From positions 62,001 through 126,000 of the forward strand of contig NZ_JAKCLJ010000008.1 in NCBI RefSeq assembly GCF_021412565.1: a stretch of DNA of 64,000 bases. Direction: 5' to 3'. Positions 18,620-26,645 of this stretch are shown piece after piece. The DNA is from Shewanella sp. AS1. Its GTDB lineage: Bacteria; Pseudomonadota; Gammaproteobacteria; Enterobacterales; Shewanellaceae. How positions within the stretch are numbered: position 1 is the stretch's first letter; each line of letters starts with the position of its first letter. Below the pieces are notes generated by a model, which was not told the origin of the DNA, did no database searches, and saw only the letters and a list, made by a program, of their open reading frames with translations. A program made the translations under genes and the position numbers.

Positions 18620-20257
18620 CTACTTGGCTTGAGTGCGATAGATATGCACATCCCGCTGCGGGAAGGGGATGGTGATATTCTCTTCATCGAAGCGCATCTT
18701 GACTGCCCGGGTGATCTCCCAGTGAACCAGCCAGTAATCTTCCGGCTTCACCCAGGGACGCACGATAAAGTCCACCGAGGACTCGCCCAAGTTATGCAGC
18801 CTGATAGTGGGCTCTGGGGAGGGCAACACCTTAGGATGATTAGTGACTATCTCAGTTAAGATCTGCTCGGTTTTGGGAATATCATCGCCGTAGCCTATGC
18901 CGAAGGTCATATCCACCCGGCGCACATGCTCGGCGGTGATATTGTTGATGATGTCGCCCCAAATTTTGTTGTTTGGAATAATAAGTCGCTGATTGTCCGT
19001 GGTTTTGATGGTAGTGGAGACCAGACTCATCTGGCTCACCTTGCCAGTGACCCCGGCGGCATTGATCAGATCGCCCACATCATAGGGACGGTAGATCAGT
19101 ATCATCATGCCCGAGGCGAAGTTAGACAGTGTGTCCTGCAGGGCGAAACCTATGATCACACCCGCGACCCCGAAGCCTGCCAGCAGCGGGCCAAGTTCGA
19201 ACCCGAGTTGCGATAGGGCGATCATCAGGCCCACGGCGAAGATTATTTTCCCCGAGAGGGAGACGAAGAAATCCTGCAGCAGCTGGCTAAAGTTGAGCTT
19301 CGAAGTGCTGACGGTTTTGTTGATGATCCTCCGGGTGGCTTTACTCGCCAGGCTGGCCAAAAATAGGATCAGCAGAAAGATAAACACTTTAAAGAGCAGG
19401 TTGGGGCCACTATCGAACGCATGGCCAACGGCGCTGTCCCACCACTGTCCTAGCAGACTGCCGGCCACATCTATATTGAGTACATCCTGAGTGATATCGC
19501 CTGAAACACTAAAAAGCGTCTGTTTCAAGATGGCGGTGTCTTGATCTAACTTATCCAGCAGATTGATCGCCACAGAGAAGCTGGCACTGGTGAGTGCCAG
19601 ACGCTCTTTGAGCTGGCTGACTAGCGCAGTTTGCTCGCTGCTGACATTTTTACCAGCAGCATTGGCATTATCGACGGCGAGTTTCAGTTTATTTTGAGTG
19701 AAGAGCACCAGGCTGTTGAGTATGTCGGCACGCTTTAGCAGCCTGTTGGTCAGTGCCGTTTGCTCATCCGAGACATCTACGTCCAGCTGCTTGAGCCAGC
19801 TAAGCGTCTCGAATTTGGCCTTGAAAAACTGGTCACGTTCGCTCTCACGGTTGGCCAGCTCAACCATTACATTGTTATCGTTGTCTTTACCCAGTTTGGC
19901 CTTAAACAGTTCGATATTGTCGGAGAAATATTGGCCTATCTGGTTGATAAAGGCCAGATGCTCCCGGATTAAGGGAATGAGTGCGGCTTTATCGCTGTGA
20001 CTATCTGAGATAAGGAGTTTGAGCTTATTGTGAAACTCGGCCGTGTGGTTCTTGATGCGGTATTCGATAAACTGACGCATCTCGCCACTGCTGCCCGGAA
20101 GTTGATCGATATCGACGTTGATCGCCTCTTGTAATCTGTGTAAGTCTTCTGTGGGGAAAGGATTGGGTGATTGAACCGAAGCTGTAGTTTCTGCGAAAAC
20201 GGGTTGAGAATTAAGGCTCCATACTGCTACCAAGACAAATATCAGCGCACGCAACAT
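18620..20257 (-). CDS. MscS-family mechanosensitive channel with periplasmic N-domain
   Basis: From the ATG at 20257, preceded by AAAGGATC, the 545-residue product begins with a signal peptide ending QPVFA. An ATG 36 bases upstream has poorer spacing. A helical periplasmic domain of about 270 residues is followed by membrane helices and the MscS core: the pore-lining GFGVAGVIIGFALQDTLSNFASG (about 370-392), then IYRPYDVGDLI and a cytosolic beta domain. Such channels release solutes on hypo-osmotic shock. It resembles the larger MscK/YnaI-type members. The gene is single. Confidence 0.9.
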   Translation of the reverse strand: MLRALIFVLVAVWSLNSQPVFAETTASVQSPNPFPTEDLHRLQEAINVDIDQLPGSSGEMRQFIEYRIKNHTAEFHNKLKLLISDSHSDKAALIPLIREHLAFINQIGQYFSDNIELFKAKLGKDNDNNVMVELANRESERDQFFKAKFETLSWLKQLDVDVSDEQTALTNRLLKRADILNSLVLFTQNKLKLAVDNANAAGKNVSSEQTALVSQLKERLALTSASFSVAINLLDKLDQDTAILKQTLFSVSGDITQDVLNIDVAGSLLGQWWDSAVGHAFDSGPNLLFKVFIFLLILFLASLASKATRRIINKTVSTSKLNFSQLLQDFFVSLSGKIIFAVGLMIALSQLGFELGPLLAGFGVAGVIIGFALQDTLSNFASGMMILIYRPYDVGDLINAAGVTGKVSQMSLVSTTIKTTDNQRLIIPNNKIWGDIINNITAEHVRRVDMTFGIGYGDDIPKTEQILTEIVTNHPKVLPSPEPTIRLHNLGESSVDFIVRPWVKPEDYWLVHWEITRAVKMRFDEENITIPFPQRDVHIYRTQAK

Positions 20258-20382
20258 AGATAAGATCCTTTGATAGATAGAGTTTTGAATCATAAACCCT
20301 CTTTTTCGGCCTGTAAAATAACAACTGCGAAATGCCGCCGCGATCTGCTAAACTTGCAGGCCGATCAAGAGAGATTCCAATT

Positions 20383-20718
20383 GTGTTGTGTACCCATTGT
20401 AGTAAAACTTTTCTCGCCGATGCTGTTAAATCTCAGCGTGGCAAAGGTTTAAATGCCCAGATCCAGTGTCCCCATTGTCAGGCCTGGCTAGGCAGAAATC
20501 CCACCCTGTCCATTTTGAAGATGTGCGGCTTTTATTTGGCCGTGCTGATGCTCGTTGTGGGTTACTTTCTGCCTGATTGGCGCGGTGTGACAATCCCCGT
20601 GGCCATTCTGGCGGTGATGACGCTACTGGTTAGCCATATGATGGATCACCTTAAGGTGACAGAAGCGCCGGAAATAGAGACGGTGGACGATAGCGAGCAC
20701 AGGCGTAAATACCGGTAA
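20383..20718 (+). CDS. Zinc-ribbon membrane protein, unknown
   Basis: From GTG 20383 (TTG 20386 is possible) the product has about 111 residues. Two CxxC knuckles, CTHC and CPHC about 27 residues apart, form a probable zinc ribbon. Two membrane helices (FYLAVLMLVVGYFL and VAILAVMTLLVSHMM) and an acidic-basic tail follow. The upstream codons of the longer frame overlap the divergent mscS-like promoter and carry no family signal. The function is unknown. Confidence 0.6.
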   Translation: MLCTHCSKTFLADAVKSQRGKGLNAQIQCPHCQAWLGRNPTLSILKMCGFYLAVLMLVVGYFLPDWRGVTIPVAILAVMTLLVSHMMDHLKVTEAPEIETVDDSEHRRKYR

Positions 20719-20771
20719 GTCAGATAGGTTAATGGTGGCAAGGAGTTGACTGGTAAGGGCTGAAAAGATCA

Positions 20772-20800
20772 ATTTCCGGTGAGCTGGATTCACCGGAAAT
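20772..20800. terminator. Inverted repeat between two small genes
   Basis: The perfect arms ATTTCCGGTGA/TCACCGGAAAT enclose a 7-base loop between the zinc-ribbon gene and the convergent 41-aa gene. There is no strong T run, so it is a probable but weak bidirectional terminator. Confidence 0.5.
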
Positions 20801-20825
20801 CAGCATAGTAGTAGAGAAACCGCAA

Positions 20826-20951
20826 TTACTCTATGACTTGGACTTGAGCTTCGAGTGCGGCTTCCACATAGTAGATACCGCCTAATACGGCGATAAAGAA
20901 AACCGAAGTCCAAAATATCATTTTGAAATTTTCACGAAAGAACTCTTTCAT
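20826..20951 (-). CDS. Single-pass small membrane protein, 41 aa
   Basis: This short frame encodes 41 residues: a charged start MKEFFRENFK, one hydrophobic helix (about MIFWTSVFFIAVLGGIYYV) and an acidic tail. AGGA sits 6 bases before the ATG. Composition, topology and ribosome binding site suggest a real small membrane protein. No family was recognised. It is next to, and divergent from, the zinc uptake operon, so a link to that regulon is possible but unproven. Confidence 0.6.
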   Translation of the reverse strand: MKEFFRENFKMIFWTSVFFIAVLGGIYYVEAALEAQVQVIE

Positions 20952-21141
20952 TTTGTATCCTAGTTAGCGGGCTAGAGTGTTTAGCTGGCAGAGTATTTAT
21001 TAGCATAAGTCTAATTACACAGACTTAATACAGACTTAATTTTAGTCAATCCTAAGCGGGGCTTGTCGCCAGTAGTTTAGATCTGTAAATCTTTTTGCTA
21101 AATTTTGTTACAAACGCTCAGTACACAAGCTGTTTTGCTGC

Positions 21142-21226
21142 TTGACTTAACTTATGGATTCCATAAAACTTCACCCTTTAGTTGTTGCCAATAGTTGAAT
21201 CACAGTCGTTATCATTATGGGTATAG
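21142..21226 (+). promoter_or_regulatory. Candidate promoter/operator of the zinc operon
   Basis: A TTGACT box at 21142 is followed by the dyad TTATGG-ATT-CCATAA at 21152-21166, which would sit between the -35 and -10 elements. A second imperfect dyad, GTTATCATTATGG, overlaps the first start codon. Either could be a repressor site, Zur being the obvious candidate for this operon, but neither is a close match to the Zur consensus I know. Confidence 0.3.
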
Positions 21227-21513
21227 TCAAACAAGGGTTAGCAAGAGGAGTTGCCTTATGGCTTTGTGCCATACTGCTGTGCTTGTCTGTTACTGCCCCC
21301 GCCCATAGTCTCGAGCATTTCGATGATACGACGGCTCAAGTACACTGTACTCTCTGTATTCATAAGGCCCATTTCAATCAGCTGCTGCCCAGCAGCGATT
21401 TTCATTTTTCCCTTCCCGAATCTGTCTCTGTTGTCAGTGCTGAGCCGATCTTTGCTACACTCAGCACTCATACTAGCTATTTCCAAAGTCGTGCGCCGCC
21501 TTATCTGTCGTGA
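21217..21513 (+). CDS. Small exported His/Cys protein at head of zinc operon
   Basis: The 98-residue protein has a membrane or signal segment (VALWLCAILLCLSVTAPAHS) and a following VHCTLCIHKAHF cluster with two Cys and two His that could bind metal. In Shewanella such a gene at this position is usually labelled a zinc chaperone of the zinc ABC uptake system. That name rests on position, not on biochemistry I can cite. No Shine-Dalgarno sequence precedes the ATG. It is the first gene of the 21.2-24.6 kb zinc operon. Confidence 0.62.
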   Translation: MGIVKQGLARGVALWLCAILLCLSVTAPAHSLEHFDDTTAQVHCTLCIHKAHFNQLLPSSDFHFSLPESVSVVSAEPIFATLSTHTSYFQSRAPPYLS

Positions 21514-21592
21514 TGGTAATTTAAATTAACGATTGATTATGTAACTCTTGCCCAGATGGCAAGAGCAAGCTTTGTTAGATTTTGGAGACATT

Positions 21593-22777
21593 ATGACAAC
21601 TTTAACTCCCCGCTTAACAGGGGTGGCACTTGCCTGTACCTGCATTTTAGTTTCAGCCTCAGCTATGGCGGAAAGCCCGAGCTTGAGCAATCCGGCCATC
21701 AGCGGCGTGCTCGATGGTTATTATCAGAACACAGAGCGCCCTATGGCGGAGCGTGCTGCAGGGTTTGGACTGGGCCATACCGAGTTGGCGCTCAGTGCCA
21801 ATATCGACGATATGTTTTATGGCAAGTTAACCACAGTGCTGGAAGTGCATGAGGGCGAGACTGAGCTCGGGCTGGAAGAGGCCTTTATTCAGACCCTGGC
21901 CATGCCGGCAGGCTTTGCTATCCGCGCCGGTCGTTTCCTCTCCGACATAGGTTATATGAATAACCAGCATGTGCATGCAGACTCCTTTACCGACCGCCCT
22001 GCGGCCTACCGCGCCTTCCTCGGTAGTCACTATTTCGATGATGGTGTGCGCTTATCTTATGTGGCGCCAACCGAGCTCTACTGGACCCTGGGCGCCGAGG
22101 CACTCAAAGGCGATGGGATGCGCGCGGTCGATGAGATAGGGGATCGCGAATATAAGGATATTGGTGTCTATACCGCCTTCACTAAATTTGGTGGCGATAT
22201 CGGCATCAGCAGCTCCTGGATGGCGGGACTGAGCTACCTGCGTAATGAAAATGGCCGTCTGTCTGAGCATGATCCCAATGCCACCCCAGGCGCTGTAGAT
22301 GATCATGACCATGAACATGAGGCCAAATACACGGGGGAAAACCTCTATCTGGCGGATTTCGTCTACAAATGGGCACCTAACGGTAATTACAAATACCAGA
22401 ACCTAACGCTGAGCGGTGAATATTTCTTGGTGACCGACTTTGCTCCTGAGGAAGATCATGCAACAGCCACAGCCCATGTTGAGCCAGATGATCAGACAGG
22501 CTGGTATGTCAGCACTGTGTATCAGTTCAGCCCTAATTGGTCTGCCGGAGTGCGCTATGGACAAGTCGATACTCAGGAGCATCATGACGATGATTTCGAG
22601 GCGCAGAAGCTAAAAGAGACTGAGGTGAGTCTGGCCTGGCACAACAGCCATTTCTCCACAGTACGTCTGCAATACACACGTCAGGATGGCACTAACTTCG
22701 AAGGGATAGAAGATGATAATGTTATTACACTACAATATGTTATGACTCTGGGGGCTCACGGTGCACATCAATTCTAA
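21593..22777 (+). CDS. Outer-membrane barrel protein of the zinc operon
   Basis: The ATG at 21593 follows TTTGGAGAC and gives 394 residues with a signal peptide ending ASAMA. The mature chain alternates polar and aromatic strands like a porin (for example FAIRAGRFLSDIGYMNNQHVH) and ends in a barrel-type strand. Two predicted loops are His/Asp-rich (DDHDHEHEA near residue 236, EHHDDDFE near 340), fitting zinc capture at the cell surface. It lacks a TonB box and plug domain, so it is not a classical TonB receptor. Its end overlaps the binding-protein gene by 17 bases. Confidence 0.75.
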   Translation: MTTLTPRLTGVALACTCILVSASAMAESPSLSNPAISGVLDGYYQNTERPMAERAAGFGLGHTELALSANIDDMFYGKLTTVLEVHEGETELGLEEAFIQTLAMPAGFAIRAGRFLSDIGYMNNQHVHADSFTDRPAAYRAFLGSHYFDDGVRLSYVAPTELYWTLGAEALKGDGMRAVDEIGDREYKDIGVYTAFTKFGGDIGISSSWMAGLSYLRNENGRLSEHDPNATPGAVDDHDHEHEAKYTGENLYLADFVYKWAPNGNYKYQNLTLSGEYFLVTDFAPEEDHATATAHVEPDDQTGWYVSTVYQFSPNWSAGVRYGQVDTQEHHDDDFEAQKLKETEVSLAWHNSHFSTVRLQYTRQDGTNFEGIEDDNVITLQYVMTLGAHGAHQF

Positions 22778-23675
22778 ACTCATCAAGTTAAGCTGCGCGG
22801 CCATGGCTATGGTGTTCGCGCAGGCTGCTCAGGCAGAGCTGAATATTTTTGCCTGTGAACCCGAATATGCCGCGCTGGCCAAAGAGCTGGCACCGGATGC
22901 CGACATCTACGGGGCGACCACAGCCATGCAGGACCCCCATCAGGTGCAGGCCAGACCCAGTCTGATCGCCAAGCTGCGCCGTGCGGATCTTGCCGTCTGT
23001 GCCGGTGCCGGACTGGAGGTGGGCTGGCTGCCTATGCTGCAGATGAAATCCGCCAATGCCAAGGTACGCTCGACCGATGAGGGCCTCTTCTATGCGGCCG
23101 AGCAGATCCAGACTCTGGACAAGCTGGATAAGGTGGATCGCAGCATGGGCGATGTCCATGCTCAGGGCAATCCCCATCTGCACTTCGATCCCGAGCGTCT
23201 ATTGCAGGTGGCGCAGGCGCTAACGGACAGGCTGATCCAGCTCGACCCTCAGGGGCAGGTCAAGTATCAGGCGGCGCTGGCGGATTTCTCCAGCCGCTGG
23301 CAGGCACAGATGCTGAAGTGGCAGGCAGAGGCCGCGCCGCTCAAGGGCAAGAAGGTATTCGCCTACCATACCAGCTTCCGTTACCTGTTTAACTGGTTGA
23401 GCATGGAGCAGGTGGGGGATCTCGAGCCCAAGCCGGGTCTGCCGCCCACCACCAGTCACCTGGCCAGCCTGCAGAAACGCGCAGGCCAGGGGGATGTGAT
23501 GGGGATTATCGTCGCCTCTTATCAGGATGAGCGCGGTGCCGACTGGTTAGGCGAGCGTACCGGCTTGCCCGTACAGGTATTGCCTATGTCAGTTGGCGGT
23601 AACGATGACAGTCAGGACTTGTTTTCGCTCTATCAGAGTGTCATCGATCTCTTGCTTAAGATGGCACAAAAATAA
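22761..23675 (+). CDS. Periplasmic zinc-binding protein (ZnuA-like)
   Basis: The 304-residue substrate-binding protein of the metal (cluster A-I) ABC family starts at GTG, with GGGGG about 7 bases upstream inside the preceding gene, so translation is coupled. A signal peptide ends AQAAQA. Likely metal ligands are in NPHLHFDPE (about 136) and AYHTSFRYLF (about 202). The flexible His-rich loop seen in many ZnuA proteins is absent. It delivers zinc (or possibly manganese) to the permease encoded next. Confidence 0.85.
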   Translation: MHINSKLIKLSCAAMAMVFAQAAQAELNIFACEPEYAALAKELAPDADIYGATTAMQDPHQVQARPSLIAKLRRADLAVCAGAGLEVGWLPMLQMKSANAKVRSTDEGLFYAAEQIQTLDKLDKVDRSMGDVHAQGNPHLHFDPERLLQVAQALTDRLIQLDPQGQVKYQAALADFSSRWQAQMLKWQAEAAPLKGKKVFAYHTSFRYLFNWLSMEQVGDLEPKPGLPPTTSHLASLQKRAGQGDVMGIIVASYQDERGADWLGERTGLPVQVLPMSVGGNDDSQDLFSLYQSVIDLLLKMAQK

Positions 23676-23767
23676 GGGACGTGCGCTGGCGTCGCATTTT
23701 TGGCGCTAGCGCAATATCTATTTAAAGCACAGCCAGATACCAAGTATGTCTGGCACTAGGATTGACT

Positions 23768-24559
23768 ATGTTTGACTTAGATCTGCTGTCCATTTTACTG
23801 CCGGCCTTCGCCGCAGGGGTACTGGTGCTCTCGACCCATGTGTTGCTGGGTAGCCAGGTGCTGAAGCGGGGCATCATCTTTATCGATCTGGCCATCGCCC
23901 AGGTGGCCGCCCTGGGGGCGATCATCGCCCATACTCACCATGAGATTGAGCATATTCCCTATGTGCATGTGTGGATGCCGGCCCTGTTTGCGCTGTTGGG
24001 GGCGGGCTTTATCGCCTGGTTATCCAAGCGTATGGCAGACGAACTTGAGGCGATTATCGGTTGCTTCTATGTGTTGTCGGCGGTGGCGGCCATGCTACTG
24101 CTCTCTAACGATCCCCATGGCGCCGAGATGCTCAAGCAGCTGATGTCGGGGCAGATTTTATGGGTTAACTGGTCACAGCTGCTGGTGCCGACTATCGTCT
24201 CCCTGCTGGTACTGGGGACGATCGCCTATCGGCCAAGGCTGCTCGATGGCGCGGCCTTCTATCTGATGTTCGCCCTGGTGATCACACTGTCGGTGGAGCT
24301 GGTGGGTGTCTATCTGGTGTTTAGTTCGCTTATTTTGCCTGCCCTGGCGGTGAACAAGTATCCTGGGCGCGGAAAGTGGGTGATGGCCTATGGGGTGGGC
24401 ATAGTGGGTTACAGTGTTGGACTGATCCTCTCGGCGGTATTCGATCTGCCCAGTGGCGCGGCCATAGTGGCGACCCTGGCGATTAGCACTGTACTGTTTC
24501 GTTTATTGTTCGGTGCCTATGGCAGGAAAGGTGTGACTAGAGCCAGTGTGATTGAATAG
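23768..24559 (+). CDS. Metal ABC transporter permease (ZnuB-like)
   Basis: The 263-residue membrane protein has about eight helices and the ABC-3 family segment VLLGSQVLKRGIIFIDLAIAQ near residue 22. The later LVGVYLVFSSLILPALA is also conserved. AGGA lies 7 bases before the ATG; a TTG at 23762 is a less likely start. It follows the binding protein gene by about 90 bases. No ATP-binding (ZnuC) gene lies before or after it in this operon, so its ATPase must be supplied from elsewhere. Confidence 0.85.
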   Translation: MFDLDLLSILLPAFAAGVLVLSTHVLLGSQVLKRGIIFIDLAIAQVAALGAIIAHTHHEIEHIPYVHVWMPALFALLGAGFIAWLSKRMADELEAIIGCFYVLSAVAAMLLLSNDPHGAEMLKQLMSGQILWVNWSQLLVPTIVSLLVLGTIAYRPRLLDGAAFYLMFALVITLSVELVGVYLVFSSLILPALAVNKYPGRGKWVMAYGVGIVGYSVGLILSAVFDLPSGAAIVATLAISTVLFRLLFGAYGRKGVTRASVIE

Positions 24560-24581
24560 CACTCTCGTCCCTTTTTGAAAT

Positions 24582-24624
24582 GAAACAGGCCGCTTACCTT
24601 ATGGTAGACGGCCTGTTTTTTTAA
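24582..24624 (+). terminator. Terminator of the zinc operon
   Basis: AACAGGCCG pairs with CGGCCTGTT, continued by TTACC/GGTA, and is followed by a T run. Confidence 0.88.
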
Positions 24625-24685
24625 GCCATAGCGAGCCGGATAGCGAGCTGGTATACTAGCGCCTCTTAAGTCATAGGGGTTGGTT

Positions 24686-25417
24686 GTGCTGTTAATTATC
24701 CGCTCGTTGATCTTGGCGATCATGTTGTTGTTGGCCTTTGTGTTTGGTGGGCTGTACTGTTTGCTTAGGCCGCGCCATCGCGATAATGTCTATTTGTTTG
24801 CTCAAATTTTCTCCTGGGCTGCGCCTGTATTGGGCGTCAAAGTGGTATTGCGCAAGCCTAAGGCATCCAGCAATGAGCCCTGTATCTATTTAGCGAATCA
24901 CCAGAATAATTTTGATCTTTTTACCCATACGGCCGCCGTGCCTAAGGGCACAGTGAGTTTAGGTAAGAAAAGCCTGGCCTGGATCCCTCTGTTTGGACAG
25001 ATCTATTGGTTATCGGGTAATCTGCTGATCGACAGGAAAAATCGTGGCCGTGCCTTCGAAACCATGGCCAGGGCGGCGCAAAAGATCAGAGATAAGTGTC
25101 TGTCTGTGTGGATCTTCCCCGAGGGTACCCGTTCGCGAGGCAAAGGCTTGCTGCCCTTCAAGGCGGGGGCATTTCACACAGCGATCGATGCGGGGGTGGC
25201 CATGGTGCCAGTGTTGGCATCTAACCAAGAGCATATTAAGCTTAATCGCTGGAATAACGGCGTGGTGATCATCGAAGTGATGCCACCGGTAGCGACCAAG
25301 GGGCTGGCCAAGAGCCAGGTGAAAGAGCTTTCGGACCGTATTCATGCCATGATGGCAGACAAGTTAGCGCAGCTCAATCAGGAAGCCATGGCGTTAATGG
25401 CTAAAAAAGCGGTTTAA
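24686..25417 (+). CDS. plsC: 1-acyl-sn-glycerol-3-phosphate acyltransferase
   Basis: This product of about 243 residues acylates lysophosphatidate to phosphatidate at the inner membrane. The acyltransferase motifs NHQNNFDLF (HX4D) and FPEGTRSRGKG are intact, and a hydrophobic N-terminal anchor of about 25 residues precedes them. AGGGG at 24675-24679 is 6 bases before the GTG at 24686, so that codon rather than the TTG at 24680 is the start. It may be co-transcribed with rraB, 33 bases downstream. Confidence 0.93.
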   Translation: MLLIIRSLILAIMLLLAFVFGGLYCLLRPRHRDNVYLFAQIFSWAAPVLGVKVVLRKPKASSNEPCIYLANHQNNFDLFTHTAAVPKGTVSLGKKSLAWIPLFGQIYWLSGNLLIDRKNRGRAFETMARAAQKIRDKCLSVWIFPEGTRSRGKGLLPFKAGAFHTAIDAGVAMVPVLASNQEHIKLNRWNNGVVIIEVMPPVATKGLAKSQVKELSDRIHAMMADKLAQLNQEAMALMAKKAV

Positions 25418-25450
25418 TTCATACTATTTTCGTTATATCCGGAGAGATCC

Positions 25451-25855
25451 ATGTCGACACAACAGCAGATTCAGGAACAGAAATTAGAGAATCAGGAGAT
25501 CGTTAAGGCGATCCTCGACGACGGCTCTGAGCCTGATGCTGAATACACAATTGAACACCATTTCTCGGCCACCAACTTCGACAAGCTGGAGAAGGCAGCG
25601 GTGGAAGCCTTTAAGATGGGGTACGAGGTCAATGATGCCGAAGAGACTGAGCTGGAAGATGGTTCGGTGATCTTCTGCTTCGATGCCATCGCCTACCATA
25701 AGCTGGATACTGATCTGTTGGATAAGGCCTGTGAAGAGCTCATCCTGCTGGCCGCTAAGGTCAAAGTGGAATATGACGGTTGGGGCACTTACTTTATCGG
25801 CGATGAGGCCGATTTTGACGAGGATGAGCTCGATGACGAATCGCAGTTTCATTAA
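25451..25855 (+). CDS. rraB: Ribonuclease E inhibitor RraB
   Basis: The 134-residue acidic protein matches E. coli RraB throughout. It has [18 protein letters not shown] (about 24-41), [13 protein letters not shown] (about 48) and [10 protein letters not shown] (about 107), then a run of D and E. In E. coli RraB binds RNase E and modulates which transcripts it cuts. CCGGAGAGA precedes the ATG. It lies just downstream of plsC and ends at its own terminator. Confidence 0.93.
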   Translation: MSTQQQIQEQKLENQEIVKAILDDGSEPDAEYTIEHHFSATNFDKLEKAAVEAFKMGYEVNDAEETELEDGSVIFCFDAIAYHKLDTDLLDKACEELILLAAKVKVEYDGWGTYFIGDEADFDEDELDDESQFH

Positions 25856-25884
25856 CTCGTTTGCATGAACCCGTGACTTTAATT

Positions 25885-25911
25885 AAAGCCCATTGACTAT
25901 GGGCTTTTTTG
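25885..25911 (+). terminator. Terminator after rraB
   Basis: AAAGCCCAT/ATGGGCTTT with a 5-base loop and a following T run. Confidence 0.9.
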
Positions 25912-26068
25912 TGTTTGTTTTTCAATGATATTGTCTGGACTAAGCTGATGACTCAGAGCATGCCGAGTCAAGGTGAGTTGCATCACATTCTAAACTGCTC
26001 GCGGTGACGCCGCCGGATTAGCTGGTTAGGATCCGCCCACATAGGGTAAAGGAAAGGGAATAATAACA

Positions 26069-26566
26069 ATGCGTGAACTGTTTGAACGTTTTTTATGGAG
26101 TAGCCGTCTGTCTGTGATGATAGGCGTGCTGGCCTGTATCGTCGCCGCCTTTGTGGTGTTTATCATGGGGGTGAAAGATGTGCTGCACATGCTGGAGCTG
26201 ATCTTAAGTTATCTCACGACAGGCAGCTATCAGGTGCGTAACGAGCTAGTGATGGTAGTGGTGGAGATCTTAGATACCTTCCTGCTTGGCTCTGTGCTGC
26301 TTATCTTCGCCTTCGGCCTGTATGAGTTGTTTATCAGTAACCTCAAGGCCGCCGAAGACAGTGTTGCCGGCGGTAAGATCCTGGTGATCGGCAGTATCGA
26401 CTCGCTCAAGAGCAAGCTGGGCAAGGTGATTTTGATGATGCTGATCATCAAGGTGTTTTCCTACTTTACCGAGATGAAACCCGCCTCCATGCTGGAACTC
26501 CTCTATATGGGCCTTATCGTGGTGCTGGTGGCGCTGGCCTTGATGCTAAGCAAAGATAAGAAATAA
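26069..26566 (+). CDS. YqhA-family inner-membrane protein
   Basis: The 165-residue protein has three to four membrane helices. It shows the UPF0114/YqhA pattern: start MRELFERFLWSSR, the second-helix segment VEILDTFLLGSVLLIFAFGLYE, then SLKSKLGKVILMMLIIKVF. The function of the family is unknown. A GGAAAGGGAA ribosome binding site precedes the ATG. It converges on rapA and shares its terminator. Confidence 0.78.
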   Translation: MRELFERFLWSSRLSVMIGVLACIVAAFVVFIMGVKDVLHMLELILSYLTTGSYQVRNELVMVVVEILDTFLLGSVLLIFAFGLYELFISNLKAAEDSVAGGKILVIGSIDSLKSKLGKVILMMLIIKVFSYFTEMKPASMLELLYMGLIVVLVALALMLSKDKK

Positions 26567-26596
26567 TAACCTGAGGTTGAAAACAGCTTAAACATA

Positions 26597-26626
26597 AAAA
26601 AACGGCACTAAAGAGTGCCGTTTTTT
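26597..26626. terminator. Bidirectional terminator between yqhA-like gene and rapA
   Basis: AAAAAACGGCACT pairs perfectly with AGTGCCGTTTTTT around an AAAG loop. The T run exists on both strands. Confidence 0.92.
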
Positions 26627-26645
26627 ATGGACGTGCGCAATTAAC

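Noticed and set aside
21593-22777. Barrel protein as a TonB-dependent receptor
   Set aside because: There is no TonB box or plug domain, and at 394 residues it is too short for that family.
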